This document shows, piece after piece, positions 29,344-39,101 of a DNA stretch of 64,000 nt. Each line of letters starts with the position of its first letter. The stretch's first letter is position 1. The translations under genes and the position numbers were made by a program. The DNA comes from Algoriphagus machipongonensis (lineage in GTDB: Bacteria > Bacteroidota > Bacteroidia > Cytophagales > Cyclobacteriaceae): contig NZ_CM001023.1 in assembly GCF_000166275.1 (NCBI RefSeq), positions 4,253,501-4,317,500 of the forward strand, in the 5' to 3' direction. Below the pieces are notes generated by a model, which was not told the origin of the DNA, searched no databases, and saw only the letters and a program-made list of their open reading frames with translations.

Positions 29344-29894
29344 CTAAGAGGATAAACCATTCTGTAATCAGTAGAGACCTTTCCTTTACTGACGTCTACC
29401 AGTTTCGATTTAAGCAATCTTTTCTTTAAACCTTTTAGGTAGTCAACAAATAGAATTCCTTCCAAGTGATCGTATTCATGTTGGATGACACGTGCAGTCA
29501 TCCCAGAAAACTCCTCTTCATGGAGATTCCAGTTTTCATCAAAATATTCTATAGTCAATTTCTCGGGTCTGGTAATCTCTGCCCTTACATCAGGGATACT
29601 CAGACAACCTTCTTCAAAACTATAATCATCCCCATACTCATCTAAAATGATTGGGTTAATAAATGCTTTTCGAATCCCTTTCTCCTCATCTTCCTCATCC
29701 AGCATCAAATTACTATCGATGACGAATAGCCTAACTCCCTCATTGATCTGAGGAGCGGCTAAACCAACACCATTGGCGTTATCCATCGTAGCGAACATAT
29801 TTTGGATCATCTCATCCAAAGCTGTCCCTTCATTGATCTCATCAGCCTCTTTCTTCAAAATTGGGTTCCCGTATGCAACTATTGGGTATATCAT
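29340..29894 (-). CDS. def: Peptide deformylase
   Basis: A 184-residue iron/zinc enzyme that removes the formyl group from new polypeptides. Three motifs are present: GVGLAAPQI (42-50), EGCLSIP with ligand Cys97, and QHEYDHLEG with ligands His139 and His143 and catalytic Glu140. It overlaps both neighbours by four bases, so translation is probably coupled. Confidence 0.96.
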   Translation of the reverse strand: MIYPIVAYGNPILKKEADEINEGTALDEMIQNMFATMDNANGVGLAAPQINEGVRLFVIDSNLMLDEEDEEKGIRKAFINPIILDEYGDDYSFEEGCLSIPDVRAEITRPEKLTIEYFDENWNLHEEEFSGMTARVIQHEYDHLEGILFVDYLKGLKKRLLKSKLVDVSKGKVSTDYRMVYPLR

Positions 29895-30304
29895 TGTCTT
29901 TCTAAATACGATTGTAAAATTATTGCCGCGCTTACCTTATCTAGGTTTCCTGCCTTTTCCCTGCGGTCTTTCTTCTTGCTCCCCATGGTGATCATACTTT
30001 GCATGGCCATTTTGGAGGTAAATCTCTCATCCACTAACTCCACCTTCTGAGAAGGGAAGTTTTTCTCCAACTTGGTTTTCATCGCCATCACTTTAGGAGT
30101 CATCTCATTGTCTTTTCCATTCAGTTTTGTAGGCAAGCCCAGTACAAGCGTATCTACTTCCTCTTTCGCGATGTATGCTTTGATGAAATCAATCAACTTA
30201 AAGGTCTCAATTGTTTCAAGTGGATTTGCCAACATCTTCAGCGGATCGGTAACAGCCAAACCTGTTCGTTTGGTTCCCAGATCAATTGCTAGTACTCTTG
30301 GCAT
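29891..30304 (-). CDS. ruvX: Putative pre-16S rRNA nuclease / Holliday junction resolvase-like YqgF
   Basis: A 137-residue RNase H-fold protein. It opens with VLAIDLGTKRTGLAVTD (first catalytic Asp), has LVLGLPTKLNGKDNEMT, and DERFTSKMA near the end. The family matures the 5' end of 16S rRNA in E. coli. It overlaps the hemerythrin gene's stop by one base (TGATG) and def by four. Confidence 0.93.
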   Translation of the reverse strand: MPRVLAIDLGTKRTGLAVTDPLKMLANPLETIETFKLIDFIKAYIAKEEVDTLVLGLPTKLNGKDNEMTPKVMAMKTKLEKNFPSQKVELVDERFTSKMAMQSMITMGSKKKDRREKAGNLDKVSAAIILQSYLERQ

Positions 30305-31113
30305 CAGTTGGTCTTTATTTTATTTCGAATTTTTCTTAGCGCCTCTCGCTCTAATTGTATTGCCTTTGGAAAAAGTAGATCATCCTCAATCTGTGCATGA
30401 ATCCTCAATTCTCTTTCAAAGTTTTGCAGTTCATGGTAAAGGACTTTCATCGTCAAAGGCGCTTCTTCAGAAAGGGTATACTCTGAAGTTAGCTTTCTGA
30501 TTCCTTCCATTTCATCATCGTGCACCTCATGTGCATCTGCTAATAAATGAATGGGGTCTCTTTCTAATATTGTTAAGGCATCCAGCAAACTGTAGTGCCC
30601 TTGCTCCACATCTTGAAGAAGTTCTATTCTTTTAAATAGACGGCTTTCCTCTTCATGAATGTGGTGGATAAAGTCCTCCACAAACAGAGGGAACATGATC
30701 CTCAAATCTGACATGATGGAAGCATACTCAGGCTCCGCCTTAATCCCGGAAATGATATTAGCCAAAAATGGAAGTTCTTGACGTACGAAGTAATAATGCT
30801 TTTGCTTTAGATAAGCGACCAATACTTCTATTGGATTTAGGTACAATTCCTCATTAGAGGGATCCTTCCTGGCGGCCCAGGCTTCTAGTTCCGTGATGAG
30901 TTGATTAGGATGTACTTTATGCTTTTTGCAAACTTCCTCTAAAGATTGTGTTGGATATTGGTAGAAGCTAATTCCAAAATAATGCAACACTGCTGCGAAA
31001 ACATAGTTTTCGGACACTAAATCCCCAACTAAGTTCTTATTGAAATCGTTTTCAGCCCTCATGTCACAAAAATAATTTTTTTTAACAGAAAAAAGGTCAA
31101 TAATTTGCTTCAT
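30304..31113 (-). CDS. Hemerythrin-domain protein, ScdA/YtfE-like without the usual cysteines
   Basis: A 269-residue protein. The start at 31113 (MKQIIDLF) is favoured; 31137 and 31062 are alternatives. The N-terminal part (about 20-65) resembles the ScdA_N domain, GDLVSENYVFAAVLHYFGISFY followed by SLEEVCKKHKVHPNQL, but the Cys-Cys normally after IxF is FYQYP here. The hemerythrin helices carry candidate di-iron ligands in KQKHYYF, DFIHHIHEEE, DAHEVHDDE and RIHAQIEDD. Relatives repair iron-sulfur clusters after nitrosative or oxidative stress. First gene of the operon with ruvX, def and the amidohydrolase. Confidence 0.8.
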   Translation of the reverse strand: MKQIIDLFSVKKNYFCDMRAENDFNKNLVGDLVSENYVFAAVLHYFGISFYQYPTQSLEEVCKKHKVHPNQLITELEAWAARKDPSNEELYLNPIEVLVAYLKQKHYYFVRQELPFLANIISGIKAEPEYASIMSDLRIMFPLFVEDFIHHIHEEESRLFKRIELLQDVEQGHYSLLDALTILERDPIHLLADAHEVHDDEMEGIRKLTSEYTLSEEAPLTMKVLYHELQNFERELRIHAQIEDDLLFPKAIQLEREALRKIRNKIKTN

Positions 31114-31227
31114 TATCGCACCCGTCCGTATAAACATTCGTTAACTTTATACGGAATGACTTTTGAACACTAGCCAATTATGCTAGTTTATTAGATATTG
31201 CAATACAAAATTTAGATAGGAAAAGAC

Positions 31228-32892
31228 GTGAGCGAGACTAAAAACACGAAAAAACAAATAAGGCTACCGATCATATTGGCGTTGGCGATTTCTGCCGGCA
31301 TATGGATTGGGGCAACATTTGCAGAACCCAAGAGTAATCAAAATGACCTGAGAGCAGCATTATACAAGCTCCAGGAAATTATGACTTATATAAATAGGGA
31401 TTATGTAGACAGTGTCAACACCAATGAACTGGTAGAATTTGGGATTACCAAAATGCTGGAAAACCTAGATCCGCACTCAAGCTATATACCTGCAAGAGAT
31501 GCTTCATTGGCTCAATCCCAATTAGATGGTGAATTTGATGGAATTGGAGTAGAATTCGGAATTATTCGTGATACCATTTATGTGGTTGCGCCTTTAACCG
31601 GAGGACCATCTGAAGCCTTGGGTATTCAATCCGGAGACCAAATCATTAAAGTTGATGAAAAAACGGTTGCTGGAATAGGGGTTACCAACCGAGATGTTTT
31701 TGACTTATTGAGAGGACCAAAAGGTTCTACTGTAAAAGTGGATATTAAAAGAAAAAATCAAAAAGAACTGATTTCTTACGATATCACCAGAGATAAGATC
31801 CCGCAATACAGCATCAATGCTTCTTATATGGTCAATGATGAAGTAGGTTACATCAAAGTAACTCGATTTGCTGCGACCACTTACGATGAGTTCAAGAGCT
31901 CAATCGAAGATCTGAAAAGTAAAGGCATGAAAAAGCTGATTGTTGATTTACAAAGTAACCCAGGTGGATATATGGGAGCTGCGATCAATATGGCGGATGA
32001 ATTACTTGGACAACGTGCATTGATTGTTTCTCAGGAAGGAAAAGTAGACCAATACAATCAAAAAGCTTTTGCTTACAGACCAGGGATTTTTGAAGAAGGA
32101 CCAGTCATTGTTTTAATCAATGAAGGTAGTGCTTCTGCATCTGAGATTCTATCTGGGGCAATTCAAGATAATGACCGTGGGCTTATTGTAGGTAGAAGAT
32201 CATTTGGAAAAGGATTGGTTCAGTTACCAATTGATTTATCAGATGGAGCTGAATTAAGATTAACGATCGCTCGATATTACACACCTTCAGGTAGATCTAT
32301 TCAAAAACCTTACGGAGCTAATCACGAGGATTATGAAATGGATTACATTAAGAGATTTGAACATGGAGAATTTTTCTCTGCAGATAGCATCAGTTTCAAT
32401 GATAGTCTGAAATACAACACCGTAAAAGGACGAACCGTCTATGGTGGAGGAGGTATTATGCCAGATTACTTTGTGCCGCTGGACACCACTATGAATAGCG
32501 CCTATATCAGCAGATTGTTCAATTCTGATTCCAATAGAGAATTTGTCCTAGATTATGCCAACAAAAACAAGGACAAATTTGAAGACATGACGATTGAGGA
32601 GTACAAGGACAAGTTTACTGTAAATGACGCGATGTTGATGGAGCTAGTAGAAGTAGGCAAGAAAAACAACGTGAAATTTGACCAAGTAGACTTTAATAAA
32701 TCTAAAGACTACTTAAGAATTTTGGTCAAAGCACATCTTGCAAGACAACTCTATGATGACAGTGCATTTTATATGGTCGTCAATGATATCAACGAAATTT
32801 ACCAGCAAGCATTAAAACTCTTTGACCAAGCAGAGCAAATTGCCATGGCTAAGGATTTGACTGATGTAGATTTACAAGAAGAGGAAGAGTAA
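31228..32892 (+). CDS. ctpA: Carboxyl-terminal processing protease (S41 family)
   Basis: A 554-residue serine protease starting at GTG (31228). An N-terminal TM anchor (about 12-31) is followed by a PDZ domain (about 95-185, GIGVEFGI to KVDIKRK) and the S41 catalytic domain. The serine-lysine dyad is Ser303 (NEGSASASEI) and Lys328 (SFGKGLVQ), with the 25-residue spacing seen in Prc. A helical C-terminal extension follows (about 440-554). It would cleave C-termini of envelope proteins in the periplasm. Confidence 0.94.
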   Translation: MSETKNTKKQIRLPIILALAISAGIWIGATFAEPKSNQNDLRAALYKLQEIMTYINRDYVDSVNTNELVEFGITKMLENLDPHSSYIPARDASLAQSQLDGEFDGIGVEFGIIRDTIYVVAPLTGGPSEALGIQSGDQIIKVDEKTVAGIGVTNRDVFDLLRGPKGSTVKVDIKRKNQKELISYDITRDKIPQYSINASYMVNDEVGYIKVTRFAATTYDEFKSSIEDLKSKGMKKLIVDLQSNPGGYMGAAINMADELLGQRALIVSQEGKVDQYNQKAFAYRPGIFEEGPVIVLINEGSASASEILSGAIQDNDRGLIVGRRSFGKGLVQLPIDLSDGAELRLTIARYYTPSGRSIQKPYGANHEDYEMDYIKRFEHGEFFSADSISFNDSLKYNTVKGRTVYGGGGIMPDYFVPLDTTMNSAYISRLFNSDSNREFVLDYANKNKDKFEDMTIEEYKDKFTVNDAMLMELVEVGKKNNVKFDQVDFNKSKDYLRILVKAHLARQLYDDSAFYMVVNDINEIYQQALKLFDQAEQIAMAKDLTDVDLQEEEE

Positions 32893-32913
32893 CACCTTCT
32901 TCAAATGGATACT

Positions 32914-32947
32914 AAAAAGAGCAACTCTAACGGGTTGCTCTTTTTTT
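32914..32947 (+). terminator. Terminator of ctpA
   Basis: The stem AGAGCAAC/GTTGCTCT is followed by a T run. Confidence 0.9.
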
Positions 32948-33028
32948 ATATCATTTTCCTTTCAATCTTTTCTTAAAAGCGTGACATTAGAATTTCAATG
33001 AGGTCATACTTTAATAAATCCAATAACA

Positions 33029-33463
33029 ATGAAATATATTTTCACCTTCCTCCTATTGTCAGGAATTATCATGAGCACGACTGCTCAGATCAAAGTTAAT
33101 CATATCGCGGTTCACGTTTCAGACTTAGATGCCAGCAAAGAATTCTATCAATCCATTGTAGGACTCAAGGAAATTGACGAACCCTTTAAAGATGGACTTC
33201 ATGCCTGGTACGACATTGGTGGCGGTGCCGCACTTCACATTATCGAGGCACCGAATGTACCCACTGAGATTTCAAAAGTGAATCACCTATGCTTTAGCAT
33301 GGAGGACATGGATTCATTCATCAAAACTCTTCAAGACACAAATTATCCTTTTGAAAGCTGGCCAGGAGAAAAAGGAAAAATCACCACCCGAGTTGACGGA
33401 GTCCGACAAATCTACATTCAAGACCCCGATGGCATATGGCTGGAAATAAATGATGATTATTAA
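33029..33463 (+). CDS. Exported VOC-family (glyoxalase-like) protein
   Basis: A 144-residue protein with a signal peptide (1-19, MSTTAQ) and one vicinal-oxygen-chelate domain. Probable metal residues are a His in NHIAVHVSD, a His in LHIIEAP and the Glu in IWLEIND. The PDGIWLEI ending is typical of lactoylglutathione-lyase-like proteins. A leader peptide is unusual for glyoxalase I, so the substrate is unknown. Confidence 0.82.
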   Translation: MKYIFTFLLLSGIIMSTTAQIKVNHIAVHVSDLDASKEFYQSIVGLKEIDEPFKDGLHAWYDIGGGAALHIIEAPNVPTEISKVNHLCFSMEDMDSFIKTLQDTNYPFESWPGEKGKITTRVDGVRQIYIQDPDGIWLEINDDY

Positions 33464-33467
33464 GCAT

Positions 33468-33503
33468 AAAAAAAACCCTGAGAAGATCTCTCAGGGTTTT
33501 AAT
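33468..33503. terminator. Bidirectional terminator
   Basis: The stem AAACCCTGAGA/TCTCAGGGTTT between convergent genes is flanked by A and T runs. Confidence 0.9.
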
Positions 33504-33505
33504 TT

Positions 33506-35467
33506 TTAGTTGTTATCGTAAATTACTTGAGGCCAGCTATCATTTCCAAGATTAACATCTGGTAGAATTTTATCTGGATCTAGGACAACTCCGGTGATTT
33601 TCTTATCTGTTTTAATTAAGTGATTCCAAGTATCACCTCTTTGCCAAATCTCAACTGGAAGAGTAAATCTCTCTGTAGAGTTATCATCATAAGTTAACTC
33701 ATAAACTACTGGCATTGGGATCTCTCCTTTATTCGAAATGCTAAGCACATAATTTCCAGCATATGGAAAAACTCCATTTACTGCCAAATCAATATTTCCA
33801 TTACCATAGAACCATCCTTGCCAGAACCAAGAAAGATTCTCTCCACCTACATTCTCCATGTGATTGAAGAAATCAGAAGGCTGAGGATGCTTATATGCCC
33901 AAGTCTTGATGTAAGATTTAAAAGCATTATCAAAGCGCTCTGGACCCAGGATATATTCTCTCAACATCAAAAGTCCTATCGCTGGTTTGTTATAAGCAAT
34001 CATCCCAAGATTGGATACATTTACCACATCTGGGTAAGTATCTATTCCTTCTCTAGTTTCGCTAGTGAAATAATTTACAGATCTTCTAGTTTGATCAAGT
34101 CTAGATGGATACTCACCGTCGTTAAAAGCCAAAGTGCTGTAGTGATTGATGAAAGTATTGAATCCTTCATCCATCCAGGCATATCTTCTTTCATTGGAAC
34201 CTACAATCATTGGGAACCAGTTATGACCAAACTCATGATCTGTCACTCCCCAAAGACCTCTACCTTTTGAGTTGTAACTACAGAAATTCAACCCGGGGTA
34301 CTCCATTCCACCTATGTCAGCTGCAACATTGGTAGCGGTAGCATAAGGAAATTCAAACCAAGTTTCAGAATAATGCTCAATTGACGCTTTAGAATATTCA
34401 GTAGATCTCGTCCAAGCCTCTACCCCATCAGATTCTTTTGGGTATACAGACTGAGCCAAGATTTTTTTACCACTAGGCAAATTGATTTTTGCTGCATCCC
34501 AGATAAAAGATTTAGAAGAAGCAAAGGCAATATCTCTACTGTTTTCAATCGCAAAACGCCAAGTAACTGTTCCTTCTTGCTTTGGTCTTGTCAATTCAGT
34601 ATTCCCGATTTCCTCAGGTGAAACCAAATAAACAGTTTCATCACTTTCCTGTGCTTTTTCATATCGATCCAGCAACTCCTTACTCAAAACTTCTTTTGGG
34701 TTCAATAATTCTCCAGAACCAACTACGATATGGTCATAAGGAACCGTGATTTCATATTCAAAATCACCATACTCCAGGTAAAACTCTCCAGCACCCAAGT
34801 AAGGCTCAACGTTCCACCCTTCGATTTCATCAAAAACAGCAGCTTTTGGATACCATTGTGCAAATGCATAGATGGTTCCATCTTCTACATCTAATCTTCC
34901 CATTCTATCCATTCCTTCTACCGGAACTTTGAAAGAGAAGTTCATGGATACAGTTGCTTCTCCTCCTTTAGCAGGAATAGGCTCAGCAAACCAAACTTGC
35001 ATTCTTGTATCGTTGATGATATGCTTATTGGAAACATCTCCTTTGGAACCCACTTTGGCTTCTAGGTTGGTGATATCAAAACCACCATCTGTATCCCCAT
35101 TGTATCTGTTTCCCTGAATAGGAGTAGTAAGAGTTCCTCTTGATTCTTCAGTAAACCTATTCTGCTCCAGTTGCATCCAAATGAAGTCCAGTGCTTCCGG
35201 ACTGTTATTGGTATAGGTCATGGTAATCTGCCCTGTCAAGGTGTGAGCCTCATCGTCTAAAGTAGCTTTGATCGAATAATCGGCTTCATTTTGCCAATAC
35301 CCTACTCCTGGCTTACCCGATGCAGTTCTTGAATAGGTACCTCTACGGTCCATAAACTCTCCAAAGACAGATTGATTGTTTTCTTTTACCTCCTGGGCGT
35401 AGGATTGGGACATTTCTGTAATCCCCATTCCTGCCAACAGGAGTGATAGAATTAATTTTCTTTTCAT
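33506..35467 (-). CDS. M1 family metallopeptidase (exported)
   Basis: A 653-residue zinc peptidase with a signal peptide (about 1-25, SYAQ). Zinc site: His411-Glu412-x-x-His415 (HEFGHNWF) and Glu434 (MDEGFNTF), with the 18-residue spacing of the family. The exopeptidase loop is GGMEYPG. It is shorter than the M1 gene at 21294 and belongs to the Bacteroidota branch ending in a small beta domain without an ERAP1-like region. It is probably a periplasmic aminopeptidase. Confidence 0.92.
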   Translation of the reverse strand: MKRKLILSLLLAGMGITEMSQSYAQEVKENNQSVFGEFMDRRGTYSRTASGKPGVGYWQNEADYSIKATLDDEAHTLTGQITMTYTNNSPEALDFIWMQLEQNRFTEESRGTLTTPIQGNRYNGDTDGGFDITNLEAKVGSKGDVSNKHIINDTRMQVWFAEPIPAKGGEATVSMNFSFKVPVEGMDRMGRLDVEDGTIYAFAQWYPKAAVFDEIEGWNVEPYLGAGEFYLEYGDFEYEITVPYDHIVVGSGELLNPKEVLSKELLDRYEKAQESDETVYLVSPEEIGNTELTRPKQEGTVTWRFAIENSRDIAFASSKSFIWDAAKINLPSGKKILAQSVYPKESDGVEAWTRSTEYSKASIEHYSETWFEFPYATATNVAADIGGMEYPGLNFCSYNSKGRGLWGVTDHEFGHNWFPMIVGSNERRYAWMDEGFNTFINHYSTLAFNDGEYPSRLDQTRRSVNYFTSETREGIDTYPDVVNVSNLGMIAYNKPAIGLLMLREYILGPERFDNAFKSYIKTWAYKHPQPSDFFNHMENVGGENLSWFWQGWFYGNGNIDLAVNGVFPYAGNYVLSISNKGEIPMPVVYELTYDDNSTERFTLPVEIWQRGDTWNHLIKTDKKITGVVLDPDKILPDVNLGNDSWPQVIYDNN

Positions 35468-35627
35468 GGTACTTATTTAATAATTGGCGCCTAAAATACA
35501 GATTTCCTTTTTTTCTTCCAGTTTGTTTTACACGAGAGTTTTTTCATTAACTAAATTTCACACAAAAGTCAAAGTTGGAAATAGACTTTTTTCGCCAGTT
35601 ATTTGACCCGAAATCACATTTCAAACC

Positions 35628-37466
35628 ATGAAAAAACAATTTCTTTTTGCGATCCTAACTGGACTAGCTTTATCTACAAAAGCCCAAACAGATACGACTA
35701 CTCAGCATTTAGATGAGGTCATTATTCAGGAGAACAGAATCCAGATTCCTTTTTCAAAGCAAAGTCGAAACATCTCTATAATTGATAAACAACAGATTGA
35801 GACCACACCAGGAAGAAGTTTGCAGGAAATCCTATCTTTTGTACCTGGGGTAGATGTTAGACAGCGAGGAGTAACAGGCGTGCAAGCGGATATTGGAATA
35901 AGAGGGGGCTCTTTTGCACAAACTCTTATGCTTCTTAATGGCATCAAATTAACAGATCCACAATCAGGGCATCACATGATGAATATTCCTGTGCCGATGG
36001 TCAATATCGATCGAGTGGAAGTCCTTAAAGGCCCAGGCTCCAGAATCTATGGTCAAAATGCATATGCAGGTGCAATCAACGTTATCACTTCTTTAAGTGA
36101 AGAGAAGTTTCTCAGAGTCCAAGGTTATGCAGGGGACTTTGGAATGAAAGGGATCAATTTTGCAGGCTCATTACCTGCCGGGAAATACAAGCAGAATATT
36201 GCTGTTTCTTACGATGACTCTAATGGTTACCAATACAATTCAGATTACCAAGTCAGCAATATTTTCTACGAAGGTGGGATCAACTTAAATGATCAAAACA
36301 GCCTTCGAGGAATGATTGCCTACACCGACAGAACCTTTGGTGCAAATGGATTTTACTCCAGCTCCTTCCCAGATCAATGGGAAAGTATACAGACCACCTT
36401 ATCATCTCTGAGCCATACGTTAAATACTGGACAGTTTTATCTTAACTCACGAGCTTATTATCGACGTAATGTAGATGAATATAGATTGAGGAGAAACGAA
36501 CCTGAATTCTATCAAAACAACCATACCTCCAATGTTTACGCCCTTGAGGCAAATGGACATTTCAAGTCTTCTCTTGGTACCACGGGATTTGGAGTAGAAA
36601 CAAGACAAGAAACAATCGAGAGCAATAATCTGGGTGACCGTGAAAGGACCATGGGCGGTTTGTTCTTGGAGCAACTATTCAACTTTGGAGATCTAGTTGA
36701 TCTAAGAGCGGGTATTTATTCCAACTATAACTCAAACTATGGATGGAAGCATTTCCCTGGAGCTGAAGTCGGTTTTCAAGCCAGTAAGGAAATACGCCTC
36801 TATTCTGGTTATGGCGTAAGCTATAGAGTCCCTTCCTTTACGGACTTATATTATGTAGGCCCAACAAATATTGGTAACGATCAATTAGTCCCTGAGCAAG
36901 CTCAAAATTGGGAAATTGGCGCAAAATGGAGCAAAGCTAATTTTAGGTCTGAACTGGTTTATTATATCCGGAATACCGACAATCTAATAGAGTGGACCCG
37001 TCCTACAGACAATGCAGGCGAAGATATTCCTTGGCAACCACAAAATTTCACGAAGGTTAATTTCGACGGGATCGAGCTTTCCCTTTTTTACAGAGTGAAT
37101 CCAAGAGCGACAACTTTTCAGATTAAAGAATTTAGCTTTTCTTACAATTATATCAACGCGGATTTGAAAGAACAGCCGGGTGTTGAAACGCGGTATGCAC
37201 TGACTTCTTTAAAAAATCAAGTCATTGGTGGTGCGCTGTTTGGTATAGGAAAGAAAACAGAATGGAACACAAAAATGCGATATGTGGAGCGGATGAATCA
37301 GGACCCTTATTTTGTGATTGACATGAGAATTGACTACAACCGACTGGGAAAGATTGGAGTCTTTGCAGAAGCTTCCAATTTAACCAATACGGAGTATGTA
37401 GAAGCTGCGACGATCCAAATGCCAGGAAGATGGTTTAGGGCTGGGTTTATGTTAAATCTGGAATAA
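35628..37466 (+). CDS. TonB-dependent outer-membrane receptor
   Basis: A 612-residue receptor: signal peptide 1-19 (STKAQ), a TonB-box-like DEVIIQE, a plug domain (about 45-150: SLQEILSFVPGVDVRQRG, IRGGSFAQTLMLLNGIKL, VEVLKGPGSRIYGQNAYAGAIN), and a 22-strand-type barrel to the C-terminus. No carboxypeptidase-regulatory domain and no SusD partner, so it is more like BtuB/CirA (cobalamin, siderophore or small-molecule uptake) than a glycan SusC. The ligand is unknown. Confidence 0.9.
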   Translation: MKKQFLFAILTGLALSTKAQTDTTTQHLDEVIIQENRIQIPFSKQSRNISIIDKQQIETTPGRSLQEILSFVPGVDVRQRGVTGVQADIGIRGGSFAQTLMLLNGIKLTDPQSGHHMMNIPVPMVNIDRVEVLKGPGSRIYGQNAYAGAINVITSLSEEKFLRVQGYAGDFGMKGINFAGSLPAGKYKQNIAVSYDDSNGYQYNSDYQVSNIFYEGGINLNDQNSLRGMIAYTDRTFGANGFYSSSFPDQWESIQTTLSSLSHTLNTGQFYLNSRAYYRRNVDEYRLRRNEPEFYQNNHTSNVYALEANGHFKSSLGTTGFGVETRQETIESNNLGDRERTMGGLFLEQLFNFGDLVDLRAGIYSNYNSNYGWKHFPGAEVGFQASKEIRLYSGYGVSYRVPSFTDLYYVGPTNIGNDQLVPEQAQNWEIGAKWSKANFRSELVYYIRNTDNLIEWTRPTDNAGEDIPWQPQNFTKVNFDGIELSLFYRVNPRATTFQIKEFSFSYNYINADLKEQPGVETRYALTSLKNQVIGGALFGIGKKTEWNTKMRYVERMNQDPYFVIDMRIDYNRLGKIGVFAEASNLTNTEYVEAATIQMPGRWFRAGFMLNLE

Positions 37467-37674
37467 GTGAAATTAAATTAAAGTCTTGATAAATATTTTT
37501 TCATCTCATTATCAAATGATTATTTAAAGACATTAAAAAAAAGTATCGCAATATTTGCTTCAAATTAATTTCAAACTACCTTTGCATTCCCTTTCGAAAG
37601 GAAAGGAAATCAAAGTTTAAAGTTTTGCTTATCCTAGACAGTAATCAGGAGATTTATAGCAACTTTAAAATATT

Positions 37675-37717
37675 GGGAGTTTAGCTCATCCGCGATAGCT
37701 ATCGGGAGGTTCAGAGC
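37675..37717 (+). pseudogene. tRNA-Val 5' fragment with palindrome in the D-loop (copy 1)
   Basis: GGGAGTTTAGCTCA is followed by TCCGCGATAGCTATCGGGA (37689-37707), then GGTTCAGAGC. Compared with the intact tRNA, the D-loop GTTG is replaced by the palindrome. The copy ends after the D-arm, 14 bases before the real tRNA. Confidence 0.85.
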
Positions 37718-37731
37718 TCCAAAAACATATT

Positions 37732-37806
37732 GGGAGTTTAGCTCAGTTGGTTCAGAGCATCTGCCTTACAAGCAGAGGGTCGGGGGTTCGAATCCCTCAA
37801 CTCCCA
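37732..37806 (+). tRNA. tRNA-Val (anticodon TAC), copy 1
   Basis: A 75-base cloverleaf. The acceptor is GGGAGTT/AACTCCC, and the anticodon stem TCTGC/GCAGA holds loop CTTACAA. The T-arm is CGGGG-GTTCGAAT-CCC. Confidence 0.95.
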
Positions 37807-37918
37807 CATCCTAGTAAATGCTCTCACGTGAGCATTAAAAGGCTTACAGCCTTACATAAATTTAAGTTTTGCTTATCCTAGATAGTAATTAGGAGATTTA
37901 TAGCAACTTTAAAATATA

Positions 37919-38347
<429 letters not shown>

Positions 38348-38380
38348 CTAAATACTCTTCTTGATGATTGGACTGCAACT

Positions 38381-38436
38381 GAGCATTCCGATGCAATCGG
38401 AAGGGTCGGGGGTTCGAATCCCTCAACTCCCACATT
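38381..38436 (+). pseudogene. tRNA-Val 3' fragment with palindrome in place of the anticodon arm
   Basis: GAGCAT is followed by TCCGATGCAATCGGA (38387-38401), which replaces the anticodon stem-loop. Then comes an exact 35-base copy of the tRNA-Val 3' end and flank (38402-38436). A terminator follows, as after the real gene. It cannot be a working tRNA because it has no anticodon. Confidence 0.85.
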
Positions 38437-38464
38437 AGCCTCAGATTATTCTGGGGCTTTTTTT
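38437..38464 (+). terminator. Terminator after the tRNA-Val 3' fragment
   Basis: The stem AGCCTCAGA/TCTGGGGCT (G-T pair) is followed by a T run. It probably ends GIY-YIG transcription. Confidence 0.85.
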
Positions 38465-38584
38465 GTTTAAACAGTCCCTTTTTTTTTTCAATTTCATAAT
38501 TAAGAACCCTATTACATTTATTTAGAACCATGTGTCCTATAAACCTACTTTTATTCGACTAAGAAATAAAGGGTTATAAATTTC

Positions 38585-39049
38585 ATGAAAAGACACACAC
38601 TACTTTTAGGGATTTTAATTTTCAGTTCAATTTTCACTCTTCAAGCGCAAAGCTTGCAAGAAAATCTATTGGGAAAATGGAAACTCACTAGGGATGAAGG
38701 CTTTGAATACGTTGCAAATTCACCGGAGTTCATGGCTGGTCCTCAAGAAGAGAAAGACAAATTCTTTGACTGGATGGAAGAGGTACACAGCAAATCTTAT
38801 AAGAACTTCTATAGTCTAGACTCCATGACTTCCACGATTGTTGATAGAAAAGAAATCATTCAAGAAAAATCTGTCTGGAATGTCCGTAAAACAGACTCTG
38901 TAATCACATGGAAAATTAGATTTGCACCAAAAGTGATTCAGGCAAAAGTCATCAAAATAACTGATCAGGAATTAATCCTTGGATACTTAAATCAAGACCA
39001 AACCTTGGGCAGGTTTAAGACATTTTACAAAAAAGAAGAAACCAACTAA
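38585..39049 (+). CDS. Exported lipocalin-like protein of unknown function
   Basis: A 154-residue protein with a signal peptide (1-21, LQAQ). The mature part opens LLGKWKLTRDEGFEYV and continues with alternating short beta-strand-like segments (SVWNVRKTDSVITWKI, IQAKVIKITDQELILGYL), similar to small lipocalin-like proteins of Bacteroidota. No catalytic motif seen. Flanked by a terminator and not in an operon. Confidence 0.7.
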   Translation: MKRHTLLLGILIFSSIFTLQAQSLQENLLGKWKLTRDEGFEYVANSPEFMAGPQEEKDKFFDWMEEVHSKSYKNFYSLDSMTSTIVDRKEIIQEKSVWNVRKTDSVITWKIRFAPKVIQAKVIKITDQELILGYLNQDQTLGRFKTFYKKEETN

Positions 39050-39063
39050 TTTCTACCCAAATC

Positions 39064-39094
39064 AAAAAGCCACAGATAATTTTCTGTGGCTTTT
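39064..39094. terminator. Bidirectional terminator
   Basis: The stem AAAAGCCACAGA/TCTGTGGCTTTT lies between convergent genes. Confidence 0.9.
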
Positions 39095-39101
39095 GCATTA
39101 A

